Origin: Solitalea koreensis
GTDB lineage: Bacteria > Bacteroidota > Bacteroidia > Sphingobacteriales > Sphingobacteriaceae
Reading direction: 5' to 3'
NCBI RefSeq assembly: GCF_900182575.1
Contig: NZ_FXSZ01000001.1
Location: 372,001 to 436,000, forward strand
Length of the DNA: 64,000 nt
The translations under genes and the position numbers were made by a program. The notes under the pieces are model-generated. The model made no database searches, had not been told where the DNA came from, and was given only the letters and a program-made list of their open reading frames with translations. The stretch's first letter is position 1; each line of letters opens with the position of its first letter. Of the stretch, positions 16,575-25,627 are shown piece after piece.

Positions 16575-19500
16575 TTAGTTCCTCTCTATCTCTATTTTTA
16601 AGGTAGTTTCATCAATTTCAATCGTATCAGTGGATACGAAACCATTTTCTTGTAATTCAAAATTTATGCCCAATACTTCAGCACAAATATATTGCAAGTT
16701 ATTTTTTACTGCACCATTTACCAAGGTATTTGATTCCAACATAATGGAAATCTTATCGGTTACCTCAAATCCCTTTTCTTTTCGAAGATTTTGAATACGA
16801 TTTACTAACTCGCGTGCTACACCTTCTTGTTTTAGGTCTTCGGTAATGGTCACATCCAATGCCACGGTAAGTTTTCCCATATTGGCAACCAACCAACCTG
16901 GTATATCTTCAGCCAACACTTCTACTTCTGAAATGAAAATTTTATGTGCCGATTTTTTAAGTTGATATTCTCCATCAGTCACTAAAGTCATTATATCATT
17001 ATCCTGAAGCAGGCCCAACTCCTCGGTTACCACTTTCATATCTTTACCCAATCTAGCCCCTAACAGCTTAAAATTAGGTTTCACTTTCTTCTTAATAACA
17101 CCAGAGGTATCAACTATATACTGTATATCTTTGATATTAGTTTCAGATAAAATTAAATCACGAACCTTTTCAACTTTTTCCTGGAACTTGTCATCCAAAA
17201 CAGGAAGCAAAATCTGGGTCAATGGCTGGCGAACTTTGATATCCGCTTTCTTACGCAACGAAAGAATCAGCGAGGAAATATCCTGAGCCATTGCCATGCG
17301 TTCTTCCAGCTCTTTATCCACCTCTGCATCATTTACAACCGGGAAATCGGTTAAATGAACCGATTCAACATTGTGACGTTTAGTGATGGCATTTAAATCA
17401 GAGAATAAACGATCACTGTAAAACGGAGCTACCGGCGACATTAACTGTGCGATAGTTTCCAAACAACGATATAGTGTTTGATACGCTGAAACCTTATCCT
17501 GCGTATAATCACCTTTCCAGAAACGACGACGGCATAAACGTACATACCAGTTGCTTAAATGTTCATCCACAAAACTCTGGATTGAACGTGCAGCTTTAGT
17601 AGGCTCGTAATCGGCATAGCATTCATCTACTTCTTTAACCAATGAATTCAATAGTGAGATGATCCAACGATCAATTTCCGGACGTTCATGAGCAGGAACT
17701 TCCGCCTCAGCATACTTAAACTTATCAATATTGGCGTATAAAGAAAAGAATGAATACGTATTATATAGCGTGCCGAAAAACTTACGCTGAACTTCAGCCA
17801 AGCCTTCAATATTAAATTTCAAATTATCCCAAGGAGATGCATTGGAAACCATGTACCAACGCGTCGCATCGGCACTGTATTTTTCAATCGTTTCAAACGG
17901 ATCTGTAGCATTTCCAAGACGTTTCGACATTTTATTGCCGTTTTTATCGAGCACTAATCCGTTAGACACCACATTTTTAAATGCTACTGAATCAAATAAC
18001 ATCACCGCAATTGCATGCAATGTAAAGAACCATCCACGCGTTTGATCCACTCCTTCTGCTATGAAATCAGCAGGGTAAGCATTTTTGAACTCTTCATTAT
18101 TTTCAAAAGGGAAATGCCATTGTGCATAAGGCATTGCTCCTGAATCAAACCAAACATCGATCAAATCAAGTTCGCGTACGAGTTTTTTCCTATTTTGAAC
18201 GAACACGATATTATCAACATACGGACGGTGTAAATCATGCTCGTTTTCTTTGATTTTAGCAAGATAAACTTCGTTCGCGTTTTTTTCTTCAATAGTTAGC
18301 AAACCTGATTGCATTGCATTCTCAAGCTGATTTACCAGTTCAGCTGTTGAACCGATACAGATTTCTTCCGAAGCATCTTCTGAACGCCAAATTGGCAATG
18401 GAGTTCCCCAGTAGCGTGAACGAGAAAGATTCCAGTCAACTAAATTTTCCAACCAGTTTCCAAAACGACCAGTTCCCGTTGATTCAGGTTTCCAGTTGAT
18501 GGTTTTATTCAGTTCAACCATTCTGTCCTTTAAAGCAGTGGTCTTAATAAACCACGAATCGAGCGGATAGTATAAAACCGGCTTGTCTGTTCTCCAGCAA
18601 TGAGGATAACTATGTTCGTATTTTTCTACTTTAAAAGCTTTATTTTCTTCTTTTAGCTTAATAGAAATTAAAACATCAGTTGATCTGTAATTCGGATCAT
18701 TTTCGTCTTGTCCGTCGTAGTTTTTAACGTACTTTCCGGAGAACTCACCCATTCCGTCAATAAACTTTCCTTGTTTATCCACTAATGTTAATGCACCAAT
18801 TCCATATTGTTTAGCAACGCGAAAGTCGTCTGAACCGAATGAAGGCGCAATATGAACGATACCGGTACCATCTTCAGTAGTTACAAAATCACCGATTAAT
18901 ACACGAAAGGCGTCCCCATCTTCAGGTTGTTGATAAGGCATCAACTGCTCATAACGAACACCTTCCAGATCCGAACCTTTTAGTTCTCCAATTACTTTAT
19001 ATGGAATAGTTTTATCGCCGGCGTTGTACAATTCAAGTTCTAACTCTTCATTCTTTTCCGAGAAATACTTACGGAACAAATCTTTGGCTAGTATAACATT
19101 GATAGGCTCAAACGTATACTGATTAAACGTTTTTACAACTAAGTAGGTAATGTCTTTCCCAACAGCTAATGCTGTATTTGAAGGCAAAGTCCAAGGAGTG
19201 GTTGTCCAAGCCAGAAAGAAAAGGTCTTGATTCTTGAGTTCTGAATCTTGAGTAATAAAAGTTGAGAGATTTGCTTTTCCTTCTTCTGATACTTTAAACT
19301 GAGCAACCACCGTAGTATCTTTCACCATTTTGTAGGTTCCCGGCTGATTTAACTCATGCGAACTCAATCCGGTTCCTGCAGCCGGCGAATATGGCTGAAT
19401 GGTGTATCCTTTGTAAAGCAAGCCTTTTTTATAAAGTTCGCTCAACAGGTACCAAAGTGATTCAATATAATTGTTTTCGTACGTGATATACGGATTGTCA

Positions 19501-19931
19501 ATATCAACCCAATACCCCATACGAACCGTTAAATCATTCCAAACATCGGTGTAACGCATTACCTCTTTGCGGCAAGCGTGGTTATAGTCGTCAACCGAAA
19601 TCTTTTTGCCGATATCTTCTTTAGTAATACCTAAAGCCTTTTCGACAGCTAGTTCAATTGGCAATCCGTGCGTATCCCAGCCCGCTTTACGCTTTACCTG
19701 AAAACCTTTAAGCGTTTTGTAACGACAGAAAATATCCTTGATAGCACGAGCCATAACGTGGTGAATACCAGGCATGCCATTGGCCGAAGGAGGACCCTCG
19801 TAAAAGTTAAATGGTTTAGATGCAGGACGCGAGCTAATGCTTTTCTCGAAAATCTTTTTTTCTTTCCAATTCGCCAATACTTCTTTTCCTACCCCTGATA
19901 GGTCTAACTGTTTATATTCTCTATACTTCAA
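16575..19931 (-). CDS. ileS: Isoleucyl-tRNA synthetase
   Basis: Charges tRNA-Ile with isoleucine and edits misactivated valine; essential and cytoplasmic. 1118 residues, the long form. The class I signature appears as PPSANGMPGIHHVMAR near residue 50 and the second as GNKMSKRLGN (KMSKR). The editing domain contains TTTPWTLPSNTALAVGKD and DGTGIVHIAPSFGSDD; WFDSGAMPYAQWHFPFEN and GVDQTRGWFFTLHAIAVMLF are the characteristic core segments. The GxPGIHH form resembles the eukaryote-like IleS class, which in other bacteria can be less sensitive to mupirocin; that is family knowledge, not shown here. Heads the operon ileS-traR-lspA. Confidence 0.97.
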   Translation of the reverse strand: MKYREYKQLDLSGVGKEVLANWKEKKIFEKSISSRPASKPFNFYEGPPSANGMPGIHHVMARAIKDIFCRYKTLKGFQVKRKAGWDTHGLPIELAVEKALGITKEDIGKKISVDDYNHACRKEVMRYTDVWNDLTVRMGYWVDIDNPYITYENNYIESLWYLLSELYKKGLLYKGYTIQPYSPAAGTGLSSHELNQPGTYKMVKDTTVVAQFKVSEEGKANLSTFITQDSELKNQDLFFLAWTTTPWTLPSNTALAVGKDITYLVVKTFNQYTFEPINVILAKDLFRKYFSEKNEELELELYNAGDKTIPYKVIGELKGSDLEGVRYEQLMPYQQPEDGDAFRVLIGDFVTTEDGTGIVHIAPSFGSDDFRVAKQYGIGALTLVDKQGKFIDGMGEFSGKYVKNYDGQDENDPNYRSTDVLISIKLKEENKAFKVEKYEHSYPHCWRTDKPVLYYPLDSWFIKTTALKDRMVELNKTINWKPESTGTGRFGNWLENLVDWNLSRSRYWGTPLPIWRSEDASEEICIGSTAELVNQLENAMQSGLLTIEEKNANEVYLAKIKENEHDLHRPYVDNIVFVQNRKKLVRELDLIDVWFDSGAMPYAQWHFPFENNEEFKNAYPADFIAEGVDQTRGWFFTLHAIAVMLFDSVAFKNVVSNGLVLDKNGNKMSKRLGNATDPFETIEKYSADATRWYMVSNASPWDNLKFNIEGLAEVQRKFFGTLYNTYSFFSLYANIDKFKYAEAEVPAHERPEIDRWIISLLNSLVKEVDECYADYEPTKAARSIQSFVDEHLSNWYVRLCRRRFWKGDYTQDKVSAYQTLYRCLETIAQLMSPVAPFYSDRLFSDLNAITKRHNVESVHLTDFPVVNDAEVDKELEERMAMAQDISSLILSLRKKADIKVRQPLTQILLPVLDDKFQEKVEKVRDLILSETNIKDIQYIVDTSGVIKKKVKPNFKLLGARLGKDMKVVTEELGLLQDNDIMTLVTDGEYQLKKSAHKIFISEVEVLAEDIPGWLVANMGKLTVALDVTITEDLKQEGVARELVNRIQNLRKEKGFEVTDKISIMLESNTLVNGAVKNNLQYICAEVLGINFELQENGFVSTDTIEIDETTLKIEIERN

Positions 19932-20360
19932 AGCCTTAAAAACTAATCTGATGTGTGTTTAAAATAGGTCGCAAATTTAAGGTTTTTTCAAACCAATTCT
20001 TAGTTTTTTCCGCAAGTAAAGTAATCCGTAAATGCCGATCAATCCAAAATTGACTTTTTTACCCCCACAACACATTCTTGCACGTTTTATGCTATACTAT
20101 TCTAACAACTGTAAAAATTCTTAGTTACTAAGTTTGCATGGTCATCACTTTTATTTACTTAGTCAATTCAAATACAGCCTGTTAACGAGTTTATATTAAC
20201 TTATAATTTAAAAAATTATTTTTTTTCCAAAATATTAATTAACTTAATGTCAGGTAATTAGTTTTTTACAATAACTTTTTTGTCATTTTTTATTACTTTT
20301 GGGAAAGCAAACTAACAATAAATTAAAATTATTCATTTAACATTTTATACTCTCCCCTAA
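19932..20360. other. AT-rich divergent intergenic region, ileS / XRE regulator
   Basis: No gene. On the minus strand TAAATTTG at 19979-19972 is a good -7 box for ileS, without a clear -33 partner. On the plus strand TACTTTTG at 20294-20301 is a -7-like box about 60 bases before the XRE start. Long A and T tracts around 20200-20300 may bend DNA. No conserved leader or T-box-like structure was seen upstream of ileS. Confidence 0.5.
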
Positions 20361-20687
20361 ATGAACGCTATAGGAAAAAATATTAAATCGCTTCGTCAAT
20401 CGCGAAACTGGAGCCAGGAACAAGTTGCCACCAAATTGGGTATTACAGCTCCTGCCTTTTCAAAAATCGAGAGCGGATTTACTGATATAAATTTCTCTCG
20501 TCTTGAGCAAATTTCACAACTTTTTGGATTATCAGCTGTGGAATTAATTACCTATCATAATCAGGAAGAACAGAAGAAATTTAACAGTGAACTATTAGTT
20601 CTTAAAGACCGACTAGCTTTACGTGAAGCGGAAATTATTGAACTTCAAAAGAAAGTAATTTCATTGCTTGAAAAAACAGACAAGTAA
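20361..20687 (+). CDS. XRE family transcriptional regulator with C-terminal coiled coil
   Basis: 108 residues. The N-terminal 60 residues form a helix-turn-helix domain of the Cro/C1 type (IGKNIKSLRQSRNWSQEQVA, TKLGITAPAFSKIESGFTDI), and about residues 68-106 form an amphipathic coiled coil (LLVLKDRLALREAEIIELQK). The coiled coil likely makes it a dimer. No sensory domain, no phage or toxin genes nearby, so it is a stand-alone regulator of unknown targets; this architecture is common in Sphingobacteriales. A terminator follows about 20 bases after the stop. Confidence 0.85.
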   Translation: MNAIGKNIKSLRQSRNWSQEQVATKLGITAPAFSKIESGFTDINFSRLEQISQLFGLSAVELITYHNQEEQKKFNSELLVLKDRLALREAEIIELQKKVISLLEKTDK

Positions 20688-20706
20688 ATGGCTATGCAAA
20701 AAAAAT

Positions 20707-20750
20707 GAGGCTGTCTCCTATGTTTGAAAAAAAACAGAAGACGGCCTCTT
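20707..20750. terminator. Convergent terminator, XRE regulator / MMPL transporter
   Basis: GAGGCTGTCT pairs with AGACGGCCTC (one G-T pair) around a loop that includes an A-run, and A and T tracts flank it. It lies between two convergent genes and can stop both. Confidence 0.75.
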
Positions 20751-20805
20751 TACTAACTTAACCTCGCTCCCTTCAAAGAGAAAAGCTTATCAAGAACTAT
20801 TTCCC

Positions 20806-23169
20806 TTAATCTTCAGCTTCGGTCATATCCATATCCATTACCACCAATGGTTCACTAACTGTTTTACGCTCATTGTAAACTTCAAGACTCAACAATAAAG
20901 CAGGAACCAAAATAAGATTAGACAACAATGCCACCAATAAGGTAATTGACACCAATAACCCTAACCACATTGTCCCCTCAAAATTTGAAGCCATAAATAT
21001 TCCAAAACCAAAGAATAGAATACCGGCTGCATAAATCATGCTTATTCCCGTTTCGTTTAAAGCTAAAGAAACCGCCTTGCTAATACTTATTCCCTCATGA
21101 CTTAACTCTTGACGATATTTAGTGAGATAGTAAATTGTTTGATCATTAGCCAATCCAAAGGCAATACTAAAAATAAGGATCGTTGAAGGCTTAAGGAAGA
21201 TTCCAAAATAACCCATTATTCCTGCTGTAACAATAAGCGATATAAGGTTTGGAATCAACGCAATAAGATTCATTTTTAATGATCTAAATAAAATAAAAAT
21301 GATCACTGAAATTAAAGCGATAGCAAGCAATAAGCTTTCACGCAAGTTTTTAACCAGATAATCAGTACCTTTTACAAACAGCAAGCTTGATCCGGTAATT
21401 TTTACGTTAAACCTATCAGAAGGAAAAATAGAATCGACTTTTGGCTTCAGTTCATTCAACAAAATGTTCATCTTTTCTGAACCTATGTCGGCAATTTGAA
21501 AACTAACACGTGTTTCTTGCTTTGTACTATCCAAAAATCCTTTTAGCATATTTCCTGCACCTTTACCGGCTGATTTACCTGCATAAGAAAGAATAAAGGC
21601 CTGCTCCATGGTATTTGGAATTCTATATTGCTCCGGACTTCCGTTGTAAAATGCCTGCGTTGAAAACTTAAGCACTTCATCCAACGATAAGGCTCTTGAA
21701 ACTTCAGGATAAGCAGAAATAGTTTGTTGTAGTTTATCAATTCGGCGAATTACAGAAGCATTCATCACTCCGTTTTTACGCTTGGTATCAATGCTCACTT
21801 CCAGCGGCAAAATACCATCAAAATTCTTCTCAAAAAACTTTAAATCTTTATAAATGGGATCCTTTTTAGGAAGGTCGTCAACAACATATCCATTGGCTTT
21901 CATTTTTACAACGCCAAACAATGCCGCGCCAACAAGCGTCGCTGTGACGATATAAATAGATCGACGGTGATTGAATACTAATTGTTCCACCCTATTAAGA
22001 AAATTTTTCAATGCCTTACCCTCTAAATGCTGAATGTGTTTAGTAGATGGCGCCGGAAGAAAACTGAAAATAATAGGAACAAGAATGATTGAATTGATAA
22101 ATGTTGCTATAATATTGATCGAGGCGATATGTCCAAACTCTTCCAAAATGGCACTATGCGTAAACGAAAATACCCCAAACCCAATTGCGGCAGATACATT
22201 TGCCAGCAAAGCTGTTGGACCAACTTTCTGAATGGCGATAGCCAATGAATGCATTTTGTCACCAGTTTTGCGGAACTCATTGTGGTATTTATTCAGAATC
22301 AGTACACTATTCGGAATACCAATGATTACAATTAAAGCAGGAACAATGCCCAAGAGCAACGAAACCTGATAGCCAAACAGCACAATAAAACCGAGTGCCC
22401 AAACTACTCCGTTAATAACAACCAGCAATGGATAGAATACTGCGTGAAACTGACGAAAGAAGAAAGCCAGCACTAAACCGGTGGTAGCCAAAGCCAACAA
22501 AAGAAATAACAAAAACTCCTTTGCGATTTTATCTGAAACTTTAGTACGAATCCAAGGTAAACCGGAAGAATGAAGTTCAATATTATTTTTTTGACTAAAG
22601 GCCGATGCCGCTTTATCGATTGATCTAACAATTGGACCACGCTCTTTTGAATTCAGCACTTTCTTATCAAAAGTTATGGCCATCAAAGTAGCTCCATTCT
22701 TTGAATTGTATAACAAGCCGTCATAAAACTTCAAATCAAGAATCTTTTGTTTTACAGAATCGACTTCGGTCTGAGAGCTTAACGGGCCGTTTATCACCGT
22801 ACCCAAAACAAATTTTCGATTGGCAGTATCTTTCTTTAATTCAAAAATCCTACCTATAGAAATAACTTCCTGAATTCCCGGAATGCTTTTTATTTCGTTA
22901 CTAAGTTTGACCCAATCGTTAAAAGCATCTTTTTGCCAGATCTTCGGATCATTCATTCCAATAACCAAAACAGCACCATCTTCACCAAACTTAGCTTTGA
23001 ATCTATTATATTCTACATAAGTTGAATCAGTTAAAGGAAGCACCTTACTACCGGCATAGGCTAATTGGATACCTTTGCTTTTATAACCCATAAAGGCTGT
23101 AATAACAGCAATGGTTATAAGTAACAGGAAACGATTTTTAAGAATGAATTTTGAAATTGAACCCCACAT
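20806..23169 (-). CDS. MMPL/RND superfamily transporter
   Basis: 787 residues arranged as a duplicated RND unit: helix 1 at residues 12-28, a large periplasmic domain, helices 2-6 (LLFLLLALATTGLVLAFFFR to NIIATFINSIILVPIIFSFL), a second start helix near residue 405 and periplasmic domain, then helices 8-12 including LLAIALISVIIFILFRSL and SFAFGLANDQTIYYLTKYRQ-like segment where the Asp of FGLANDQTIY is the likely proton-relay residue. It resembles the hydrophobe/lipid exporter subgroup (MmpL/HpnN-like) rather than AcrB drug pumps; no membrane-fusion or TolC partner is adjacent. Substrate unknown. Single gene, convergent with the XRE regulator; TACTTTCG at 23196-23189 may be its -7 box. Confidence 0.85.
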   Translation of the reverse strand: MWGSISKFILKNRFLLLITIAVITAFMGYKSKGIQLAYAGSKVLPLTDSTYVEYNRFKAKFGEDGAVLVIGMNDPKIWQKDAFNDWVKLSNEIKSIPGIQEVISIGRIFELKKDTANRKFVLGTVINGPLSSQTEVDSVKQKILDLKFYDGLLYNSKNGATLMAITFDKKVLNSKERGPIVRSIDKAASAFSQKNNIELHSSGLPWIRTKVSDKIAKEFLLFLLLALATTGLVLAFFFRQFHAVFYPLLVVINGVVWALGFIVLFGYQVSLLLGIVPALIVIIGIPNSVLILNKYHNEFRKTGDKMHSLAIAIQKVGPTALLANVSAAIGFGVFSFTHSAILEEFGHIASINIIATFINSIILVPIIFSFLPAPSTKHIQHLEGKALKNFLNRVEQLVFNHRRSIYIVTATLVGAALFGVVKMKANGYVVDDLPKKDPIYKDLKFFEKNFDGILPLEVSIDTKRKNGVMNASVIRRIDKLQQTISAYPEVSRALSLDEVLKFSTQAFYNGSPEQYRIPNTMEQAFILSYAGKSAGKGAGNMLKGFLDSTKQETRVSFQIADIGSEKMNILLNELKPKVDSIFPSDRFNVKITGSSLLFVKGTDYLVKNLRESLLLAIALISVIIFILFRSLKMNLIALIPNLISLIVTAGIMGYFGIFLKPSTILIFSIAFGLANDQTIYYLTKYRQELSHEGISISKAVSLALNETGISMIYAAGILFFGFGIFMASNFEGTMWLGLLVSITLLVALLSNLILVPALLLSLEVYNERKTVSEPLVVMDMDMTEAED

Positions 23170-23388
23170 TTTTTAGATATAAACGAGGCGAAAGTACATT
23201 TTTTCTGAAAACAATTTGTTTTTTTAATGACCTTCAACAAACCAACTAATAGCTTTCGCACTCTATTAATACGTTTAACTTAGCCATTTTCACTTGGGAA
23301 AATGGCTATCTCAATAGACTGATGTGGCTCAAATTCCCTAATTAAAATACGAATCAGCTGCCATTATATTGTATTTCGACAGAAAGTG

Positions 23389-23417
23389 TTTTGTTTCCTC
23401 TCAGTTTAATAACTTTG
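23389..23417 (+). promoter_or_regulatory. Promoter of recO
   Basis: TTTTG at 23389-23393 and TAACTTTG at 23410-23417 match the Bacteroidota -33/-7 pattern with a 16-base spacer, one short of the usual range. The expected start, about 23420, lies two bases before the GTG start codon, so the mRNA would be nearly leaderless. Confidence 0.5.
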
Positions 23418-23421
23418 TAAT

Positions 23422-24147
23422 GTGTTACAGAAAACTAGAGGCATCGTATTAAAGACTACCAATTACAGCGAAAGTAGCATTGTCGCCCAGATTTTTACTG
23501 AAAAATTCGGTGTACAATCATATATGGTGAATGGAGTACGAAAAACCAAGGCTAAAAACTCAGCAAATCTTTTTCAGCCACTCAATTTACTGGAGTTGGT
23601 TGTTTACAATAAAGCATCAGGAGGAATACAGCGCATTTCAGAGATTCGTAATACGCCTGTTTACATGAATATCCCGTTTGATATCGTAAAAGGCTCTTTA
23701 CTCATGTTTCTGAATGAGATGATTTATAAATCTTTTAAACAAGAAACCGAAGATTCACAGCTTTTTGAATTTGTGTTCAATTCCATCCAATTCCTTGACC
23801 TGTATCAAGGCAATCCTGCTAATTTTCATTTATTGTTCCTAATACGCCTATCAAAATACTTAGGATTTTATCCTGATAACAGTTACGCCGCAACAAGCCA
23901 CTATTTTGATCTTAAAAATGGAGTATTCCTCAAAAGCCAACCTTTACATCCGCAATATATCTCGCAGCCTTATTCAAACTTTGTTGCACAATTACTGAAT
24001 ATCCACTTTGAAGATTTAGAGAATTTAACAATCAATGCTGCTCAAAGAAAAGTATTACTGCAAGCATTAATTGATTTTTATCATTTACATATTGATGGGA
24101 TGGGCATCATTTATTCGCACGAGGTATTGGAAGAAATATTGAGGTAG
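23422..24147 (+). CDS. recO: DNA repair protein RecO
   Basis: RecO anneals complementary strands and, with RecR, loads RecA on SSB-coated single-stranded DNA during gap repair. 241 residues. The N-terminal OB-fold begins MLQKTRGIVLKTTNYSESSI, then VAQIFTEKFGVQSYMVNGVR; the helical C-terminal domain has LFLIRLSKYLGFYPD. The zinc-binding cysteines found in some RecO proteins are absent, as usual in this phylum. The start is a GTG at 23422 directly after the promoter; the overlapping ATG at 23420 is in another frame and gives no product. Terminator 33 bases downstream. Confidence 0.92.
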   Translation: MLQKTRGIVLKTTNYSESSIVAQIFTEKFGVQSYMVNGVRKTKAKNSANLFQPLNLLELVVYNKASGGIQRISEIRNTPVYMNIPFDIVKGSLLMFLNEMIYKSFKQETEDSQLFEFVFNSIQFLDLYQGNPANFHLLFLIRLSKYLGFYPDNSYAATSHYFDLKNGVFLKSQPLHPQYISQPYSNFVAQLLNIHFEDLENLTINAAQRKVLLQALIDFYHLHIDGMGIIYSHEVLEEILR

Positions 24148-24180
24148 CAGAAAGATGAGCAATGAAGACAAATAAAAAAA

Positions 24181-24198
24181 GCGACTCTTTTGAGTCGC
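24181..24198. terminator. Convergent terminator, recO / tRNA-Val pair
   Basis: GCGACTC-TTTT-GAGTCGC, a perfect 7-bp hairpin with an A-run on the left and a T-run on the right, so it can terminate transcription from both directions. Confidence 0.85.
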
Positions 24199-24202
24199 TT
24201 TG

Positions 24203-24277
24203 TGGGAGATACTGGGTTCGAACCAGTGACCCCCTGCTTGTAAGGCAGGTGCTCTGAACCAGCTGAGCTAATCTCCC
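24203..24277 (-). tRNA. tRNA-Val (anticodon TAC), copy 2
   Basis: 75 nucleotides on the minus strand with a complete cloverleaf: acceptor GGGAGAT pairing with ATCTCCC, D-loop AGCTCAGCTGGTTCAGAGCA, anticodon arm CCTGC-CTTACAA-GCAGG giving anticodon TAC (Val, reads GTA and probably GTN), and T-arm with GGTTCGAACC. The 3-prime CCA is not encoded. It is identical in sequence to the copy at 24295-24369 and 17 bases from it. Confidence 0.97.
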
Positions 24278-24294
24278 TTGGAAGGTTTTATTTG

Positions 24295-24369
24295 TGGGAG
24301 ATACTGGGTTCGAACCAGTGACCCCCTGCTTGTAAGGCAGGTGCTCTGAACCAGCTGAGCTAATCTCCC
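24295..24369 (-). tRNA. tRNA-Val (anticodon TAC), copy 1
   Basis: The promoter-proximal member of an identical tandem pair; same cloverleaf and TAC anticodon as the other copy. The two are separated by 17 bases and must be processed from one precursor transcript. Discriminator base A73, no encoded CCA. Confidence 0.97.
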
Positions 24370-24515
24370 CTTCCGTTTGGGACTGCAAATATGAGGCTCT
24401 TTTTTCTTTCTGCAAAATTTTTTTTCAAAATATCACCTAGTAGCCTGAAAATCTTGCAAATAAAATTATTCCGACACCTAACCAAGATAATTAAAGTCCT
24501 CCAAAAACGTTTTTA

Positions 24516-25355
24516 TTACTTCAATCTGGATTTAAAGAACTCCATAACGTGCTTATAAGCATCTTCGGTTGCTGTTTTATCAAATTTGGGATTACTTGGA
24601 TTTGCAAAAGCATGATCTGCATTGTATTCTTTTACTATTATTTTTTTCCCAGCACTCTTCATATCGGCTTGAAAATCCGCTATAACTTTAGGCGTAATCC
24701 ATTGGTCTTGACTACCATAAATACACAACACATCCGTATTTAACAACATCAATCTGGCTATATCTTTTTCAGGCATTCCATAATACATAACGCAAGCCGC
24801 AGCTTGCTTACCTGCCAATAAACTGGTTTGTAATGACCAACCTCCCCCAAAGCACCATCCAATGGTTCCAATTTTAGCTTTCGGGCCTACATATTTAAAG
24901 GCTCCTTCAATAATTGCCTTTGCACGCTCTGTATTTACAGCCCCCATGTATTTTGCGGCATCTTCGCGGGTAGTGGCAATTTGGTTGTCGTAAAGATCAA
25001 GAGCAATCACATTCACATTACCCAGGTCGTTATATATTTTTTCTGATTCTTGTTTGATATAGTCATTCAAACCCCACCATTCATGTATAACAAACACATA
25101 ATTATCAGTAGGTTTTTGTGATTTAATAACAAAGGCGTGTGCAGTTTTACCATCAGCAGTTGGGTAGGTAATATCTGTACCGGCTACGCTTTTGTAATGA
25201 AATGGCAATGGTTCCTCATGTGACGACTTAAACTGTTTATCACTTGCCAACATTGCAAAACTTGCAGTTGCGCCCGGAGTCTGACAGCAGCTCATTTGTT
25301 GTGCTTGTGACAAAAATGGCAACCCCGTCATAAATAGAAATATTAGCTTTTTCAT
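24516..25355 (-). CDS. Exported dienelactone hydrolase family protein
   Basis: 279 residues with a signal peptide (MKKLIFLFMTGLPFLSQAQQ), so secreted or periplasmic. Alpha/beta-hydrolase fold of the dienelactone hydrolase type: the nucleophile is a cysteine in GTIGWCFGGGW, the acid is Asp in YGSQDQWITPK and the base is His in YNADHAFANP. FVIHEWWGLNDYIKQESEKI is the oxyanion-side signature (E-WWG). True dienelactone hydrolases open chlorocatechol lactones in the cytoplasm; an exported homologue with no catechol genes nearby more likely acts on another ester, thioester or lactone. Substrate unknown. Single gene downstream of a 270-base gap. Confidence 0.85.
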   Translation of the reverse strand: MKKLIFLFMTGLPFLSQAQQMSCCQTPGATASFAMLASDKQFKSSHEEPLPFHYKSVAGTDITYPTADGKTAHAFVIKSQKPTDNYVFVIHEWWGLNDYIKQESEKIYNDLGNVNVIALDLYDNQIATTREDAAKYMGAVNTERAKAIIEGAFKYVGPKAKIGTIGWCFGGGWSLQTSLLAGKQAAACVMYYGMPEKDIARLMLLNTDVLCIYGSQDQWITPKVIADFQADMKSAGKKIIVKEYNADHAFANPSNPKFDKTATEDAYKHVMEFFKSRLK

Positions 25356-25627
25356 ATATATAAATTATAGGTTTTGTTTTAAATAAAAAACAGCAATAAG
25401 CATAAGTCAAAAAGTTCACTATAACATGCTATAAGTAAAGGTCGTATTACATTAAAACTTTTTATTCGCTTTACAGGGTTCCGCTTGGCTTATTTTTCGG
25501 AATCTGTTTTATTTTCAAAGATCACCAAGAACCCGTAAACTTGTAGTTAACTCCCGTCAACGTTAGTCTAATGTCAGGGGTTTTGTACATAAATTTAAAA
25601 ATTAAATCGCCAATAAACCCTAAGAAT

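Noticed and set aside
24107..24415. A 102-codon frame across the two tRNA genes
   Set aside because: It is the translation of tRNA sequence and shows the repeated pattern expected from the duplicated tRNA.
25571..25627. Earlier ATG for the 2OG oxygenase
   Set aside because: The extra 19 residues are not family-like; the family-typical start is at 25628.
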